This document shows positions 43,994 through 52,762 of a DNA stretch of 64,000 bases, one piece after another (position 1 is the first letter of the stretch; every line of letters begins with the position of its first letter). The notes below the pieces were generated by a model. That model saw only the letters and a program-made list of their open reading frames with translations. It did not search any database and had not been told where the DNA came from. The translations under genes and the position numbers were made by a program. This DNA comes from Sphingobacterium spiritivorum ATCC 33861. Lineage in GTDB: Bacteria > Bacteroidota > Bacteroidia > Sphingobacteriales > Sphingobacteriaceae. The stretch covers positions 1,204,903-1,268,902 of the forward strand of contig NZ_GL379770.1 in NCBI RefSeq assembly GCF_000143765.1, given 5' to 3'.

Positions 43994-45117
43994 TTTACCG
44001 GAATGGCAATGTTCCAGGATTTTGTACCATTCTCAAAACCACCTTTTCCGTCCATTGTAGCAAAGAACATGCAGACAGGCTTGCCTTTTTCAAAAAGTAC
44101 AAATGGTCGTTCGAGTTGTCCCATTGTAATTTCTTTCCCATCCTCAAACTGTAATAAGCGGGAGTAGGCTTTGGGTTGTTTATCTATGACCCATTTCACT
44201 CCGTCTTTGGAATGAAACAGTACTCCGGCATGATGTTCCCCTGTCATCTTACTGGTCATATCTTTCATCAGGAGATGCAGACCATCCTTATCCTCCCAAA
44301 GAAAAGGATCTTCAAATTCGCTGTAGGCAGCATCTGCAAACAGAGGCAGATTATTATTGAGTACTGTAAAGGTATCCTGTATGGATTTTGCATAAGCTAT
44401 TCCAATCTTTTGTGAAGACTGATAAGGATATTTCTGACCATATGCTCTTCCTTTGAATACCATGAGTACAGATCCGTCTTTTCTGATCAGCGGAGCAGGA
44501 TTAGAGGTCAAAAAGCTATAAAAAGTGTTAGGTTTGCTATCCAAGACAGGTTTATCCAATCGCTTCCATGGACCTGTCAGGGCATCTGCGATCGCTACAC
44601 CGATACGTTTATTAGAACGTCCTACTGTCGCATACACCGAATTCAGGGAGAGCTGGGAAGCATCTTTCGGATCGTCGAACGGATGAGTAGATCCCATGTA
44701 AAAGAGAATATATTTGTCTCCATATTTACTGATGCTTGGATTGTGTGTAGAACGTCCGTCCCAGTACTGGGCACCTCTTGCCGGGAGTACCACCTCTTTG
44801 AAGGTATACGGTCCTTCAGGTGTGGGAGATTCTGCTCTTACAATTTCAGACGCGACCATCCAGGTCGGATGAAAAGGAAATTTTTTTGGCCAGCGGGATG
44901 CAAACATATGATATGTACCTTTTTCATCTTTGATAACTGACCCGCACCATACCCAGTAATCATCCATCGAAAACCCTGATTTGTATTTGACTTTACCAAT
45001 ATGCCCGAAGAATGGATTAGTCTGTTGAGCACAGACTGTGCCCAAACTGATAAACGTGGCTATACTCAAGGTGATTGCAGCGAAAACGCGCAACATTCCT
45101 TTGGAGGAGTTGTACAT
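43990..45117 (-). CDS. Secreted five-bladed beta-propeller glycoside hydrolase-like protein
   Basis: A 375-residue exported protein (signal peptide ending TVCAQ). The propeller has repeated WxxAS / FEDPFLWEDKDGLHLLMKD patterns: DYWVWCGSVIKDEKGTYHMF, STHNPSISKYGDKYILFYMG, TSNPAPLIRKDGSVLMVFKG and FEDPFLWEDKDG. Such proteins group with GH43/GH117-type families. Acidic residues in the blade centres could act in catalysis, but the family number is uncertain. The start may be ATG 45117 or 45096. A hairpin with an 8-base loop lies upstream. Confidence 0.78.
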   Translation of the reverse strand: MYNSSKGMLRVFAAITLSIATFISLGTVCAQQTNPFFGHIGKVKYKSGFSMDDYWVWCGSVIKDEKGTYHMFASRWPKKFPFHPTWMVASEIVRAESPTPEGPYTFKEVVLPARGAQYWDGRSTHNPSISKYGDKYILFYMGSTHPFDDPKDASQLSLNSVYATVGRSNKRIGVAIADALTGPWKRLDKPVLDSKPNTFYSFLTSNPAPLIRKDGSVLMVFKGRAYGQKYPYQSSQKIGIAYAKSIQDTFTVLNNNLPLFADAAYSEFEDPFLWEDKDGLHLLMKDMTSKMTGEHHAGVLFHSKDGVKWVIDKQPKAYSRLLQFEDGKEITMGQLERPFVLFEKGKPVCMFFATMDGKGGFENGTKSWNIAIPVN

Positions 45118-45151
45118 GGGGTTAAGTTGTTTTTGGTTAGTTTACAAGTAA

Positions 45152-45183
45152 ATGTCGTATAGTATATGAAAACTATACGACAT
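45152..45183 (-). terminator. Perfect 12-base hairpin downstream of the MaoC gene
   Basis: ATGTCGTATAGT (45152-45163) and ACTATACGACAT (45172-45183) are perfect inverted repeats with an 8-base spacer. It lies 8 bases after the MaoC stop (minus strand), with a short T-run beyond, and 35 bases before the propeller gene start. It probably terminates MaoC, but an operator role for the next gene is possible. Confidence 0.6.
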
Positions 45184-45191
45184 AGGTTTAT

Positions 45192-45650
45192 TTATATAAA
45201 ATGATATAAAAATATCACATTACCGACATATGCAGGTTTAGTCTGATCTTTGATATTTAGGGTTGCTTCAATCGTTACTTTGGTTACACCTCGCAGATTG
45301 ACTGCAGATATCAATTTTGCCTTTAGTTGTACAGCACTGTCGATTGTAACAGCCTGTCCGAATTTAAGCTGTTCTATACCATAATTAACTTCCATCTTAA
45401 TGTTGCGGACATCTGCAATCTGTTTCCACAGATAGGGAATTAATGATAATGTCAGATAGCCATGCGCAATAGTTGTTTTAAAAGGGCTGTCAGTTTCGGC
45501 TTTTTTGGAATCTATATGTATCCATTGATGATCCAGTGTTGCATCTGCAAATCTGTTGATTTGTTCCTGATCAATAATGTGCCAATCCGAAAGACCAAGC
45601 TCTTTACCTTCGTGTGATTTGTATTCTTCGAAATTGTTAATTATCAGCAT
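45192..45650 (-). CDS. MaoC-family dehydratase (hot-dog fold)
   Basis: A 152-residue protein of the R-specific enoyl-CoA hydratase type. It has SDWHIIDQEQINRFADATLD followed by HQWIHIDSKKAETDSPFKTT, and AHGYLTLSLIPYLW. The Asp and His of the hydratase-2 motif are in D-HQWIHID. It hydrates or dehydrates an acyl-CoA in the cytoplasm. Monocistronic; the pathway is not visible. Confidence 0.88.
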   Translation of the reverse strand: MLIINNFEEYKSHEGKELGLSDWHIIDQEQINRFADATLDHQWIHIDSKKAETDSPFKTTIAHGYLTLSLIPYLWKQIADVRNIKMEVNYGIEQLKFGQAVTIDSAVQLKAKLISAVNLRGVTKVTIEATLNIKDQTKPAYVGNVIFLYHFI

Positions 45651-45839
45651 AGTTATAAATCAATATTTAAAGTGTTAATGAAGATCCTTGTTTCCGGTAT
45701 GCCGGTTGAAAATTGCTTATTACTAGGATAACCTGTAATCCGCATATTTGTTTAATATGAGGCCTTAATTATCCTTTGCTACTAAGTCTTTCTAAATGTA
45801 CTAAATTTCTTGTTATAATAGCCAATCTGTAGCTTATTA

Positions 45840-47864
45840 TCATTCGACTGCAAAAATAGTAAGCACAGCTGCATGATCGGATGCCCATATATCATCAATA
45901 TCAGGGCTGGTCCGGACAATTTTGGAAGAAATAGCTTTTATTCCTCCTTTGTAGTAAATAAAATCTATCCTGGCATTCTGCAACTGTCCGTATATAGGAG
46001 CAAATGTGCCTCCCTGATGCGTCAGTTCATCGGGATTTAGTTCTCTGAATGAATCGCTAAAACCTTGTTCATACATAAATTTTGATACCGGAAAGTCAAC
46101 CGGACCATAGCCATAGTGCAGGGATCTGGTTCGTTCTGTCCAGTCCATATGACTGCAGGAATTAAAATCTCCTGCAATAATAACGGGCATATCAGGAGAA
46201 TCTATATAAGGATCAATATCTTTTTCTATCAGATTGCGGATGTCCGTAAGAGCGAGTGCAGAATCTTCTGCTATCCAGATCCGGGGATCCATTCCTGTAT
46301 TTTGATAAGCACAAGTATATTCCGGTCTGTAGGCATATCTCAGCCAGCAATCATTGATAAGTATACGTTTACCGTTTGGTAAATCTATTTTGGCAGGATT
46401 CGATTTGAAAGGTTCACTGGATTTTATACTTTCAACAGGGTATCTGCTTAGTAAAGCCAGATTATCTTTAGAGGATTTTGTTTGCAGGTGAAATCCTAAT
46501 GCCTGCGCGATACTGTCCTGTGCCGAATATCCTTCCTGCATCGTAATGATATCCGCTTTAGTGTTGCGAATAAGATCTGCTATTCTGCTTCTGCCGGCTT
46601 CCTTGCCCAGGTGCACGCCACCATGCCAGATATTCCATTGCAACACCCGGACCAGATTATTATTCATTTTAGGTGTAATGTGCTGCTCTGTTTCACTTGC
46701 CTCTTCCTCCGGAATGTATGTCTTGCCTGACAGTTTAAAGTCAGGTACTGTTGCCCGTATTTTATGACCGACACGTGCATCTTCAGCAATGTCAAAGGTG
46801 ACTAAGAAATAATTAACTCCCGGTCGCAAATGAAATTTTTTCGAATTTCTTTTTTCACGGAATACCATTTCCGCTGCCGTTTTTACCGGCTGTTCAAAAA
46901 TAGGCTCTCTGACCGAAGATCGCGGATACTGTCCGGTATAGTAGATGCGGATATTGCGGATGTCAGCTACTGTTGCCTGATTGTTTAACCGGAGCCTGAT
47001 CTCATCCAGTGTCAGTGCCTGCATATTTCCCTGAGCAATAACTCTGATTTTCAGTGCCTGCCCTTCTTTTGTACCTTGTTCAAGATCCCATTCATTTTGG
47101 ATAACGACTGCGTTGAAAAGCTGTTGTTTACCTTCAAAATTCTGAAATGAAGTATTGGTATTGTCAACAGCAAAAGCCATTGGAAGATGACCATAATAGT
47201 CACTTCTGCCATTGCGGAGATGATAAGCCAGAGCGCCTTTACCAACCCAATTGACAGACATAACATCCCTGAAGTCATCAAAATTGTAATATGCTGTTAA
47301 AGATGAAAAATAAGGATGTGAAGCGACAACAGGTTTGTTTTTCCATTCGTTTATTGCGGATACAGGAATAGCTTTTGACCATATTCTCACTTCATCAATT
47401 AATCCTCCGAAGCAGTGTTGCTTTTCATGGAGACCTATTGCTCCGGGCAGTATAGCTATAGCAGTATCTTTTCGGCCTACTTCTTTGCCATCCATATATA
47501 ATACTGTGGTGCGGCCATTACATGAAGCAGCAACGTGATGCCAGTTGTTATCCATCTTTACCGGGGCTGTGAGTTGAGTACCTTTATTATGGAGATAGCC
47601 ATCCCTGAGTACTAAAGGCATATTGTCACAGATATTGAGTTCGCTATATTCTCCACCTCCTATGATGGCTTCATAGGGGTTCCAGTTGCTGTCATTTCCC
47701 TTTATCCAGGCTTCTATTGTCCATTCACCGGAAATAATTCCTATTCCTGTCCGCACATTGTTGTCTTTGCCGTCCATATGCAAAGCCAGATTGGAGTTTT
47801 GCGCACGACATTGGAGTGAATAACACAGGAATATTAGAATCAGAAGATTGAATTTCAGATACAT
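45840..47864 (-). CDS. Secreted LamG - BNR-associated - endonuclease/exonuclease/phosphatase fusion
   Basis: About 674 residues with a signal peptide ending CRAQ. Domain 1 (~25-200) is a LamG/concanavalin-like fold (WTIEAWIKG, HHVAASCNGRTTVLYMDG, GLIDEVRIWSKAI). Domain 2 (~235-395) resembles the N-terminal domain of BNR-repeat neuraminidases (IRNIRIYYTGQYPRSS, FLVTFDIAEDARVGHKIRAT). Domain 3 (~400-670) is an EEP phosphodiesterase (RVLQWNIWHGGVHLG, ITMQEGYSAQD, VIIAGDFNSCSHMDW, IDFIYYKGG, ASDHAAVLTIF). It probably cleaves a phosphodiester outside the cell while the lectin-like domains bind glycans. ATG 47864 is the likely start; 47879 is also in frame. Confidence 0.82.
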   Translation of the reverse strand: MYLKFNLLILIFLCYSLQCRAQNSNLALHMDGKDNNVRTGIGIISGEWTIEAWIKGNDSNWNPYEAIIGGGEYSELNICDNMPLVLRDGYLHNKGTQLTAPVKMDNNWHHVAASCNGRTTVLYMDGKEVGRKDTAIAILPGAIGLHEKQHCFGGLIDEVRIWSKAIPVSAINEWKNKPVVASHPYFSSLTAYYNFDDFRDVMSVNWVGKGALAYHLRNGRSDYYGHLPMAFAVDNTNTSFQNFEGKQQLFNAVVIQNEWDLEQGTKEGQALKIRVIAQGNMQALTLDEIRLRLNNQATVADIRNIRIYYTGQYPRSSVREPIFEQPVKTAAEMVFREKRNSKKFHLRPGVNYFLVTFDIAEDARVGHKIRATVPDFKLSGKTYIPEEEASETEQHITPKMNNNLVRVLQWNIWHGGVHLGKEAGRSRIADLIRNTKADIITMQEGYSAQDSIAQALGFHLQTKSSKDNLALLSRYPVESIKSSEPFKSNPAKIDLPNGKRILINDCWLRYAYRPEYTCAYQNTGMDPRIWIAEDSALALTDIRNLIEKDIDPYIDSPDMPVIIAGDFNSCSHMDWTERTRSLHYGYGPVDFPVSKFMYEQGFSDSFRELNPDELTHQGGTFAPIYGQLQNARIDFIYYKGGIKAISSKIVRTSPDIDDIWASDHAAVLTIFAVE

Positions 47865-48289
47865 AATGAAGATCAACAATAATTATAAACAGTTATTCCA
47901 TAAGATGTATACCTGATATAGTATACGGAGGTTGTCGAACCTGTATTCCAAATATACTGTATTCACGGTGATTCACAATTTACAGCTGTCTTGCAGGAAA
48001 GAGGGAGAATGATTGCAATAATAGCAGTGATTTACTTAAATCAACCGATTGATCAGTAAGATTTTTGAAAGTATAAATGGGTATTTCACAGTCCGTACGT
48101 ATTTAAAATGTTACAGGTTAACGCATTTAAAATCATATTTCAGAAAAAGTTTGGCCTGATTTCTAAGATTTATTTGAAAAAAAATCAGAAAGTTTTAATT
48201 TTACATAACCAGTTATGTAGTTAGCTACTTTATTAACTGTATAATTTGGCAATTTTTAATGATTTCAATTGATGCTCAAAGATTATTAT
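47865..48289. other. Long divergent intergenic region
   Basis: These 425 bases between the LamG-EEP gene and the MarR-GNAT gene contain no credible frame. GTATAC occurs twice (47907-47912 and 47921-47926), 14 bases apart, close upstream of the LamG-EEP gene. A 16-base dyad lies near the other end (listed separately). Confidence 0.45.
48203..48218. promoter_or_regulatory. Candidate MarR operator ACATAAC-CA-GTTATGT
   Basis: ACATAAC (48203-48209) and GTTATGT (48212-48218) are inverted repeats around CA, followed by GTAGTTAGCTAC. The site lies about 70-85 bases before the MarR-GNAT gene. MarR proteins bind 16-20-base dyads of this kind next to their own gene. Confidence 0.5.
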
Positions 48290-49246
48290 ATGGAATTTTT
48301 TAATAAAACGGGAAAGATGGCCTTAGGAAGCAGGCTACGATTGCTGACCGCTAAAGTAACGGAAGATGCGGCTAAGGTGTATGAACTTTATGATATGGAT
48401 TTTTCACCTAAATGGTTTCCTGTATTTTTTATGCTGGCGGAAGAAGGAGAAAAGACGATTTCAGAGATTGCTAATGAAATCGGACATTCTCAACCCTCTG
48501 TTACCAAAATTATACGCGAGATGGGTGCTGCAGGTCTGATTGCGGATAATCTGGATTCGGATGATAAGCGCCTTAATGTGGTAGGATTGACAGAGAAGGG
48601 AAAAGAACTTTCGAAGAAGATCAGCGTGCAATGTGAGGATGTGGAAGCTGCCGTCGAAAGTGTGATGAAGGAAGCCAGACATGATCTCTGGGCCGCGATT
48701 GAAGAGTGGGAAGTGTTGTTAGCGCAGAAATCGTTGTTGAGGCGGGTACAGGAGCAGCGTAAAATCCGCGAGAGTAAAGCGGTACAGATTGTAAGATATG
48801 AACCGAAATACCAGTCTGTTTTTAAGTCTCTTAATGAGGAATGGATTTCCAGGTATTTTGAAATGGAAGAAACTGATTATAAAGCGCTGGATAATCCGCA
48901 GGAATACATTCTGGACAAGGGAGGTGCTATATTTGTAGCGCTTTATAATGGAAAGCCTCTGGGTGTATGTGCATTGATCAGAATGAATGATGCTGAATAC
49001 GATTACGAAATGGCAAAAATGGCAGTTTCACCTGCGGCGCAAGGTAAAAATATAGGTTTATTACTGGGGCAGGAAATTATCAGAGAAGCGAGAAATCTGG
49101 GTGCTGGCAGTATTTATCTGGAAAGTAATACAATCCTTGAACCGGCAATCAATCTGTATTACAAATTAGGATTTGAAAAAATTATCGGACATGCTACCCC
49201 GTACAAGCGATGTAATATACAGATGGCACTGGCTTTGGATAAATAA
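48290..49246 (+). CDS. MarR regulator fused to GNAT acetyltransferase
   Basis: About 318 residues. The N-terminal half is a MarR winged helix (FSPKWFPVFFMLAEEGEKTI, HSQPSVTKIIREMGAAGLI, SDDKRLNVVGLTEKGKEL). The C-terminal half (from ~165) is a GNAT domain with the acetyl-CoA loop VSPAAQGKNIGLLL and GFEKI. Such fusions occur across bacteria; the domains might sense a metabolite through acetylation. ATG 48290 (MEFFNKTGKMALGSRLR) fits the family; ATG 48272 would add six residues. A terminator follows. Confidence 0.9.
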   Translation: MEFFNKTGKMALGSRLRLLTAKVTEDAAKVYELYDMDFSPKWFPVFFMLAEEGEKTISEIANEIGHSQPSVTKIIREMGAAGLIADNLDSDDKRLNVVGLTEKGKELSKKISVQCEDVEAAVESVMKEARHDLWAAIEEWEVLLAQKSLLRRVQEQRKIRESKAVQIVRYEPKYQSVFKSLNEEWISRYFEMEETDYKALDNPQEYILDKGGAIFVALYNGKPLGVCALIRMNDAEYDYEMAKMAVSPAAQGKNIGLLLGQEIIREARNLGAGSIYLESNTILEPAINLYYKLGFEKIIGHATPYKRCNIQMALALDK

Positions 49247-49270
49247 TTCTTTGTAAAGCGATAGATAAAT

Positions 49271-49307
49271 GTGTCCCGGATTTTTGTTCTTCCGGGACAC
49301 ATTTTTT
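49271..49307 (+). terminator. Terminator of the MarR-GNAT gene
   Basis: GTGTCCCGGA (49271-49280) and TCCGGGACAC (49291-49300) pair perfectly over 10 bases with a 10-base loop, followed by ATTTTTT. Confidence 0.92.
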
Positions 49308-49337
49308 ATTTGGGACTATGTCTTTCGTATCATGAAA

Positions 49338-50324
49338 TTACACCGCGACTTCAGTACAACAGAGTATTTCATTTCTATTATCTGTGAGCCAGTATTGTTC
49401 TTTAAAATGTTCAATCACTTTAAAATCTTTGAATCCTCGGGGAAGTTCAATATCCAGCAGCTTGTTATCTTGTATAGAAAGTAATTTCTGCTTTCCTTTC
49501 CATTCATCGCTTTTGAATACCGGGGTGAGGATAAGGTATTGCAGCGAAGAAGTGAATACACCTCTGACACCGTGCTTTTTTGTATCCCTTTTAAATCCTT
49601 TTTGTTCGAGAAGACGATTGATCAGCTTTCCTGAAGAATCTATTTCTCCATAGGTGTAGAAATCCATGCCATATCTGTTGAGACTCATCGTGTCCGAACC
49701 CTCTGCAAAAGCCAGCAATTTATTATCCGTTGAAATAACATGTCCTATAATCGGAGCCTCCTTCGGTATTTCCTCAGCTTCAAATCCGCCAAATCTATCC
49801 ATAGGGTAATCATCTGCATTCAGGCTTATTATCTGCTGCCAATGAGCTGTCTGCTTACTGAAGTCTATATGCAGAAATGCAAGATATCTGTTGTTTTGTG
49901 AGGTAATCGGTTCAGAGAAAATAATAGCATAGGTATTGTTTATCTGTCCGATAGCGGATACACCACTTATTCTGGGGGTAAGGCCAAACATGCTATACTC
50001 ACTGAAAAGTTCTTTGCCTGTAATAGTTATTTCAGCAGAAATATTCAGGTCTGTATTAAATAGTTTCAAATTTGAAAGATCTTCCACCATACCAATTTGA
50101 GATTTAAAGGCAAACAGCATCATATTATGATGATTTTCGAAAGCATCACTTGAATCTGCTATTACTTTCCTCATATGCCCGTTATCTAATGTCACGAGAG
50201 CAACTCCTTCTAACTCTTCTGCAAGAGTAACAAAGGTGCCATTATCGAGTATAATACTTCGCCTGTCCAGTATGTAACTTTTTTCAGGAAGTGAGAATCT
50301 TTCTTTTATTTCAAGTTTGATCAT
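49338..50324 (-). CDS. Hypothetical protein, possibly beta-propeller-like
   Basis: A 328-residue soluble protein that I do not recognise. It has repeated strand-turn units such as LDNGTFVTLAEELEGVALVT, SGVSAIGQINNTYAIIFSE, APIIGHVISTDNKLLAFAEG and RGVFTSSLQYLILTPVFKSD, spaced ~45-60 residues apart, which suggests a propeller-like fold. There is no signal peptide, so it is cytoplasmic. It starts 43 bases after the ANT(6)-like gene on the same strand. Confidence 0.68.
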   Translation of the reverse strand: MIKLEIKERFSLPEKSYILDRRSIILDNGTFVTLAEELEGVALVTLDNGHMRKVIADSSDAFENHHNMMLFAFKSQIGMVEDLSNLKLFNTDLNISAEITITGKELFSEYSMFGLTPRISGVSAIGQINNTYAIIFSEPITSQNNRYLAFLHIDFSKQTAHWQQIISLNADDYPMDRFGGFEAEEIPKEAPIIGHVISTDNKLLAFAEGSDTMSLNRYGMDFYTYGEIDSSGKLINRLLEQKGFKRDTKKHGVRGVFTSSLQYLILTPVFKSDEWKGKQKLLSIQDNKLLDIELPRGFKDFKVIEHFKEQYWLTDNRNEILCCTEVAV

Positions 50325-50367
50325 TATTTGAATGTTATTTATATGTTTTTATAATCCGGATTTTGCT

Positions 50368-51240
50368 TTACAATTCTTCTTTTCGGAATAATTCATACTG
50401 TGTACGTATGTATTGCATGACATTTTGTTGCTGGCTGATATCCATGGAGAAAGCTAATCTTTCCGCTACCTCCATTGAAAATTCAGCAAAAAGTTCTGTT
50501 ATCAGAAATAGTGCTTTCCAGTTTTCTGCTATGCTATAATTCGCATACGTCTGTAGTATTCGTTCATAATTCTCTTCCGAAAGATACTTTGGCATATTTT
50601 TTCCTGATTTGCCGAATGTAACTTCAAAATTATGTTCCGTTCCGATTTTCCATGCGACGACATTCATAAACATGGGTCTGATATGCATGTCAAATGCTTC
50701 TTTGGCATAGGTTATTTCCTTTCGGTGAAGCCCCTTTACGACATAGGTACTGACCCACCAGAATTCGTTACAGGTTTCAGCAAATTCCTGTTCTGCAGGT
50801 TTGTGAATTAAATAGTCACTTTCGCTGCTGTCAGCTATGCCTTCAAATAGCCCGTCTTTATCTAACCATACGACTGTAAGGCTATCCTGTTGATGAGCAT
50901 CCAGTCCCGAGACGGGAAATAATGTAAGATCAATACGGTTGAAATCTGCAAACAGCATAAGATAAGCAAAGGATTCGGCAGCTTGCCCGGATTCATCTGT
51001 AATGTAAGTCATCGTATCAGGAAGCTGCATAATAATACGCTTCCCGAAGATATCGATCCATGTGTGATCCTTCCTGAAGCTGTCCGGTTCGTTCACGATA
51101 AAGACGATATCATAATCCTGGAACTTGTCCGGTTTAACAACTGGGTTTGCCCTTGATCCGTTCAAAAGGATAGCGCGGATACGCGAATCCGTTTTCCCGA
51201 ATGCTATGATCATGTTTTTTATTTCCGATGCCGTTCTCAT
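50368..51240 (-). CDS. Aminoglycoside 6-adenylyltransferase-like nucleotidyltransferase (AadK/ANT(6) type)
   Basis: A 290-residue protein with the nucleotidyltransferase motif GSRA (28-31) and the metal-binding pair Asp42/Asp44 in QDYDIVFIV, followed by EFWWVSTYVVKGLHRKE as in ANT(6) enzymes. Members adenylylate streptomycin or have unrelated roles; resistance cannot be concluded. The frame extends to a TTG at 51255, but ATG 51240 is the better start. Confidence 0.85.
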   Translation of the reverse strand: MRTASEIKNMIIAFGKTDSRIRAILLNGSRANPVVKPDKFQDYDIVFIVNEPDSFRKDHTWIDIFGKRIIMQLPDTMTYITDESGQAAESFAYLMLFADFNRIDLTLFPVSGLDAHQQDSLTVVWLDKDGLFEGIADSSESDYLIHKPAEQEFAETCNEFWWVSTYVVKGLHRKEITYAKEAFDMHIRPMFMNVVAWKIGTEHNFEVTFGKSGKNMPKYLSEENYERILQTYANYSIAENWKALFLITELFAEFSMEVAERLAFSMDISQQQNVMQYIRTQYELFRKEEL

Positions 51241-51337
51241 TGTTGCTGATAACAATCTGATCCTGATTTAAGTTTGTAAATTCTAATTCATATTCATCTG
51301 TTGCTGTAATGCTTTATAATAATAGCACATTTATTTG

Positions 51338-51345
51338 TAGTTTTG
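51338..51345 (+). promoter_or_regulatory. -7 element TAGTTTTG before small Cys protein 1
   Basis: TAGTTTTG fits TAnnTTTG. No good TTG is found at the -33 distance. The expected start of transcription (~51350) lies almost at the TTG codon at 51352. Confidence 0.35.
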
Positions 51346-51351
51346 TCCGGC

Positions 51352-51729
51352 TTGAAAAGATTTCTCCCCATATTACTGATGGCTATTATGCTGATACAAT
51401 CCTTCAACAGGGTCTGGATCGTGAGCTCATTCTATATTAATCAGGAGTATATAGCAGCCAATCTCTGTGTCAACCGGTTTGAAAAGGCCGCCACCTGTAA
51501 AGGCACCTGCGTATTGAAAGAACGGTTGAAAAAAGAGAAGGAGAGTGAACAGCAGGCTGCAAAGCAAAAGATCTCCGATGTATATGCTTTCTTTCAGCTC
51601 AAATCTTCACTTCAGCAAAAGAAAATTGCAAATCCTGACCGTGAACGCAAATTTCCACCGTTTACTTCTGACCTTTTGCCAACAGGAAATCCCTCATCCA
51701 TTTTCCATCCTCCGGTATCCGTTGCCTGA
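51352..51729 (+). CDS. Small membrane-anchored Cys-motif protein 1
   Basis: About 125 residues from TTG 51352 (MKRFLPILLMAIMLIQSF when read as a start), with a single membrane or signal helix. It then has NLCVNRFEKAATCKGTCVL and a Lys/Glu-rich region, ending in FHPPVSVA. The CxN-x(7)-CxGxC pattern is shared with the paralogue at 52763-53137. TTG 51343 is an alternative start. The protein may bind metal or heme through the Cys motif in the periplasm; this is inferred. It opens the copper/peroxide-type cluster, ahead of the AraC gene. Confidence 0.68.
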   Translation: MKRFLPILLMAIMLIQSFNRVWIVSSFYINQEYIAANLCVNRFEKAATCKGTCVLKERLKKEKESEQQAAKQKISDVYAFFQLKSSLQQKKIANPDRERKFPPFTSDLLPTGNPSSIFHPPVSVA

Positions 51730-51777
51730 TACCTAATCATACGTATTTTTTAATTATTTAGTATTAACTCATCTTAT

Positions 51778-52647
51778 ATGGATAAGCAGATGGATAACAT
51801 TCCTGTTTATGATATTAGTATGTTTAATGCAGACTGTACTTTGTTTTGGATGGAGACGCTGGAAAGATGTTCCGTTCGTAACCTTTGGTTGCGGAGGCCA
51901 CATAAGCAACGGTTTTGTATGCTCCTATATCTGACGAAAGCGTCAGGTGTGGTGCGGATAGACGACACTATTATTCAATCAGATCATAATGAGACAGTCA
52001 TATGCAGTACTCCTAATAGCGTAAACAGTATAAAACTGGAACCGGATTCAACGGGTTTCATTATAGCATTTACAGAGGATTTTTTCTCGTTACGATTCAA
52101 TAGTAACATACTTTACCAGTTTTCTTTTTTCAAGGAAAATGGCAATTGCTTCTTTGGGCTTTCGAAGCAGGATGAGTCCAAATGGAACAGTTTGTCTGGC
52201 CTGATGCTACAGGAATTTTCAGGTGGTAAAGGAGATATAAAGGTATTACGGTCTTACCTCAATATCCTGTTGCATGAAATAGAAGGTCATACCAATGTGC
52301 ATATTCCATCTTTGGCAGACGGGCACGCGCACGACAAAGTGATGAAGTTTCAAAAGCTGCTGGAACGTAATTTTATACAACACAAAAGCCCCTCATACTA
52401 TGCAGATAAATTGAATATTACCCTGCATTATCTGAATAAGTTGTGCAAGATCTGCAGGGGTATGACCAGCGGACAAATAATCAAAGAGCGGATTCTTACG
52501 GAATCCAAAAGATTATTAAAGCATACCACACTTTCGATCGCAGAAATAGGGTATGAGCTGGGATTTGAAAGTCCTTCTTATTTCATTACTTTTTTTAAAA
52601 AGAATATAGGCTATACCCCCGAATCATACAGACGAAGTGTTAATTAG
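51778..52647 (+). CDS. AraC-family transcriptional regulator
   Basis: A 289-residue protein with an N-terminal sensor-like region (ISMFNADCTLFWMETLERCS, then strand-rich VVRIDDTIIQS) and a C-terminal AraC HTH: SYYADKLNITLHYLNKLCK and IAEIGYELGFESPSYFITFF, ending KNIGYTPESYR. It lies between the two small Cys proteins and is the only regulator in the cluster, so it probably responds to metal or redox stress and controls the operon. Cys20, Cys31 and Cys47 are in the sensor half. Confidence 0.88.
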   Translation: MDKQMDNIPVYDISMFNADCTLFWMETLERCSVRNLWLRRPHKQRFCMLLYLTKASGVVRIDDTIIQSDHNETVICSTPNSVNSIKLEPDSTGFIIAFTEDFFSLRFNSNILYQFSFFKENGNCFFGLSKQDESKWNSLSGLMLQEFSGGKGDIKVLRSYLNILLHEIEGHTNVHIPSLADGHAHDKVMKFQKLLERNFIQHKSPSYYADKLNITLHYLNKLCKICRGMTSGQIIKERILTESKRLLKHTTLSIAEIGYELGFESPSYFITFFKKNIGYTPESYRRSVN

Positions 52648-52739
52648 ATTTGTAACCGGCACCATCGTGAATTAGTGATTTGTTTCAAAAAATTAAATAA
52701 CAGATACGTATAGTGAAATGCCGGAAAAACAGGGCTACG

Positions 52740-52747
52740 TATCTTTG
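52740..52747 (+). promoter_or_regulatory. -7 element TATCTTTG before small Cys protein 2
   Basis: TATCTTTG (TAnnTTTG) is followed by GCAGAAAGAG and a TTG codon at 52763, about 15 bases downstream. If it is real, the upstream ATG at 52718 cannot be the start. Confidence 0.45.
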
Positions 52748-52762
52748 CAGAAAGAGATAACC

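Noticed and set aside
47907..47926. Two GTATAC copies 14 bases apart upstream of the LamG-EEP gene
   Set aside because: Six-base palindromes are frequent in AT-rich DNA; without a known regulator the case is too weak for a feature.
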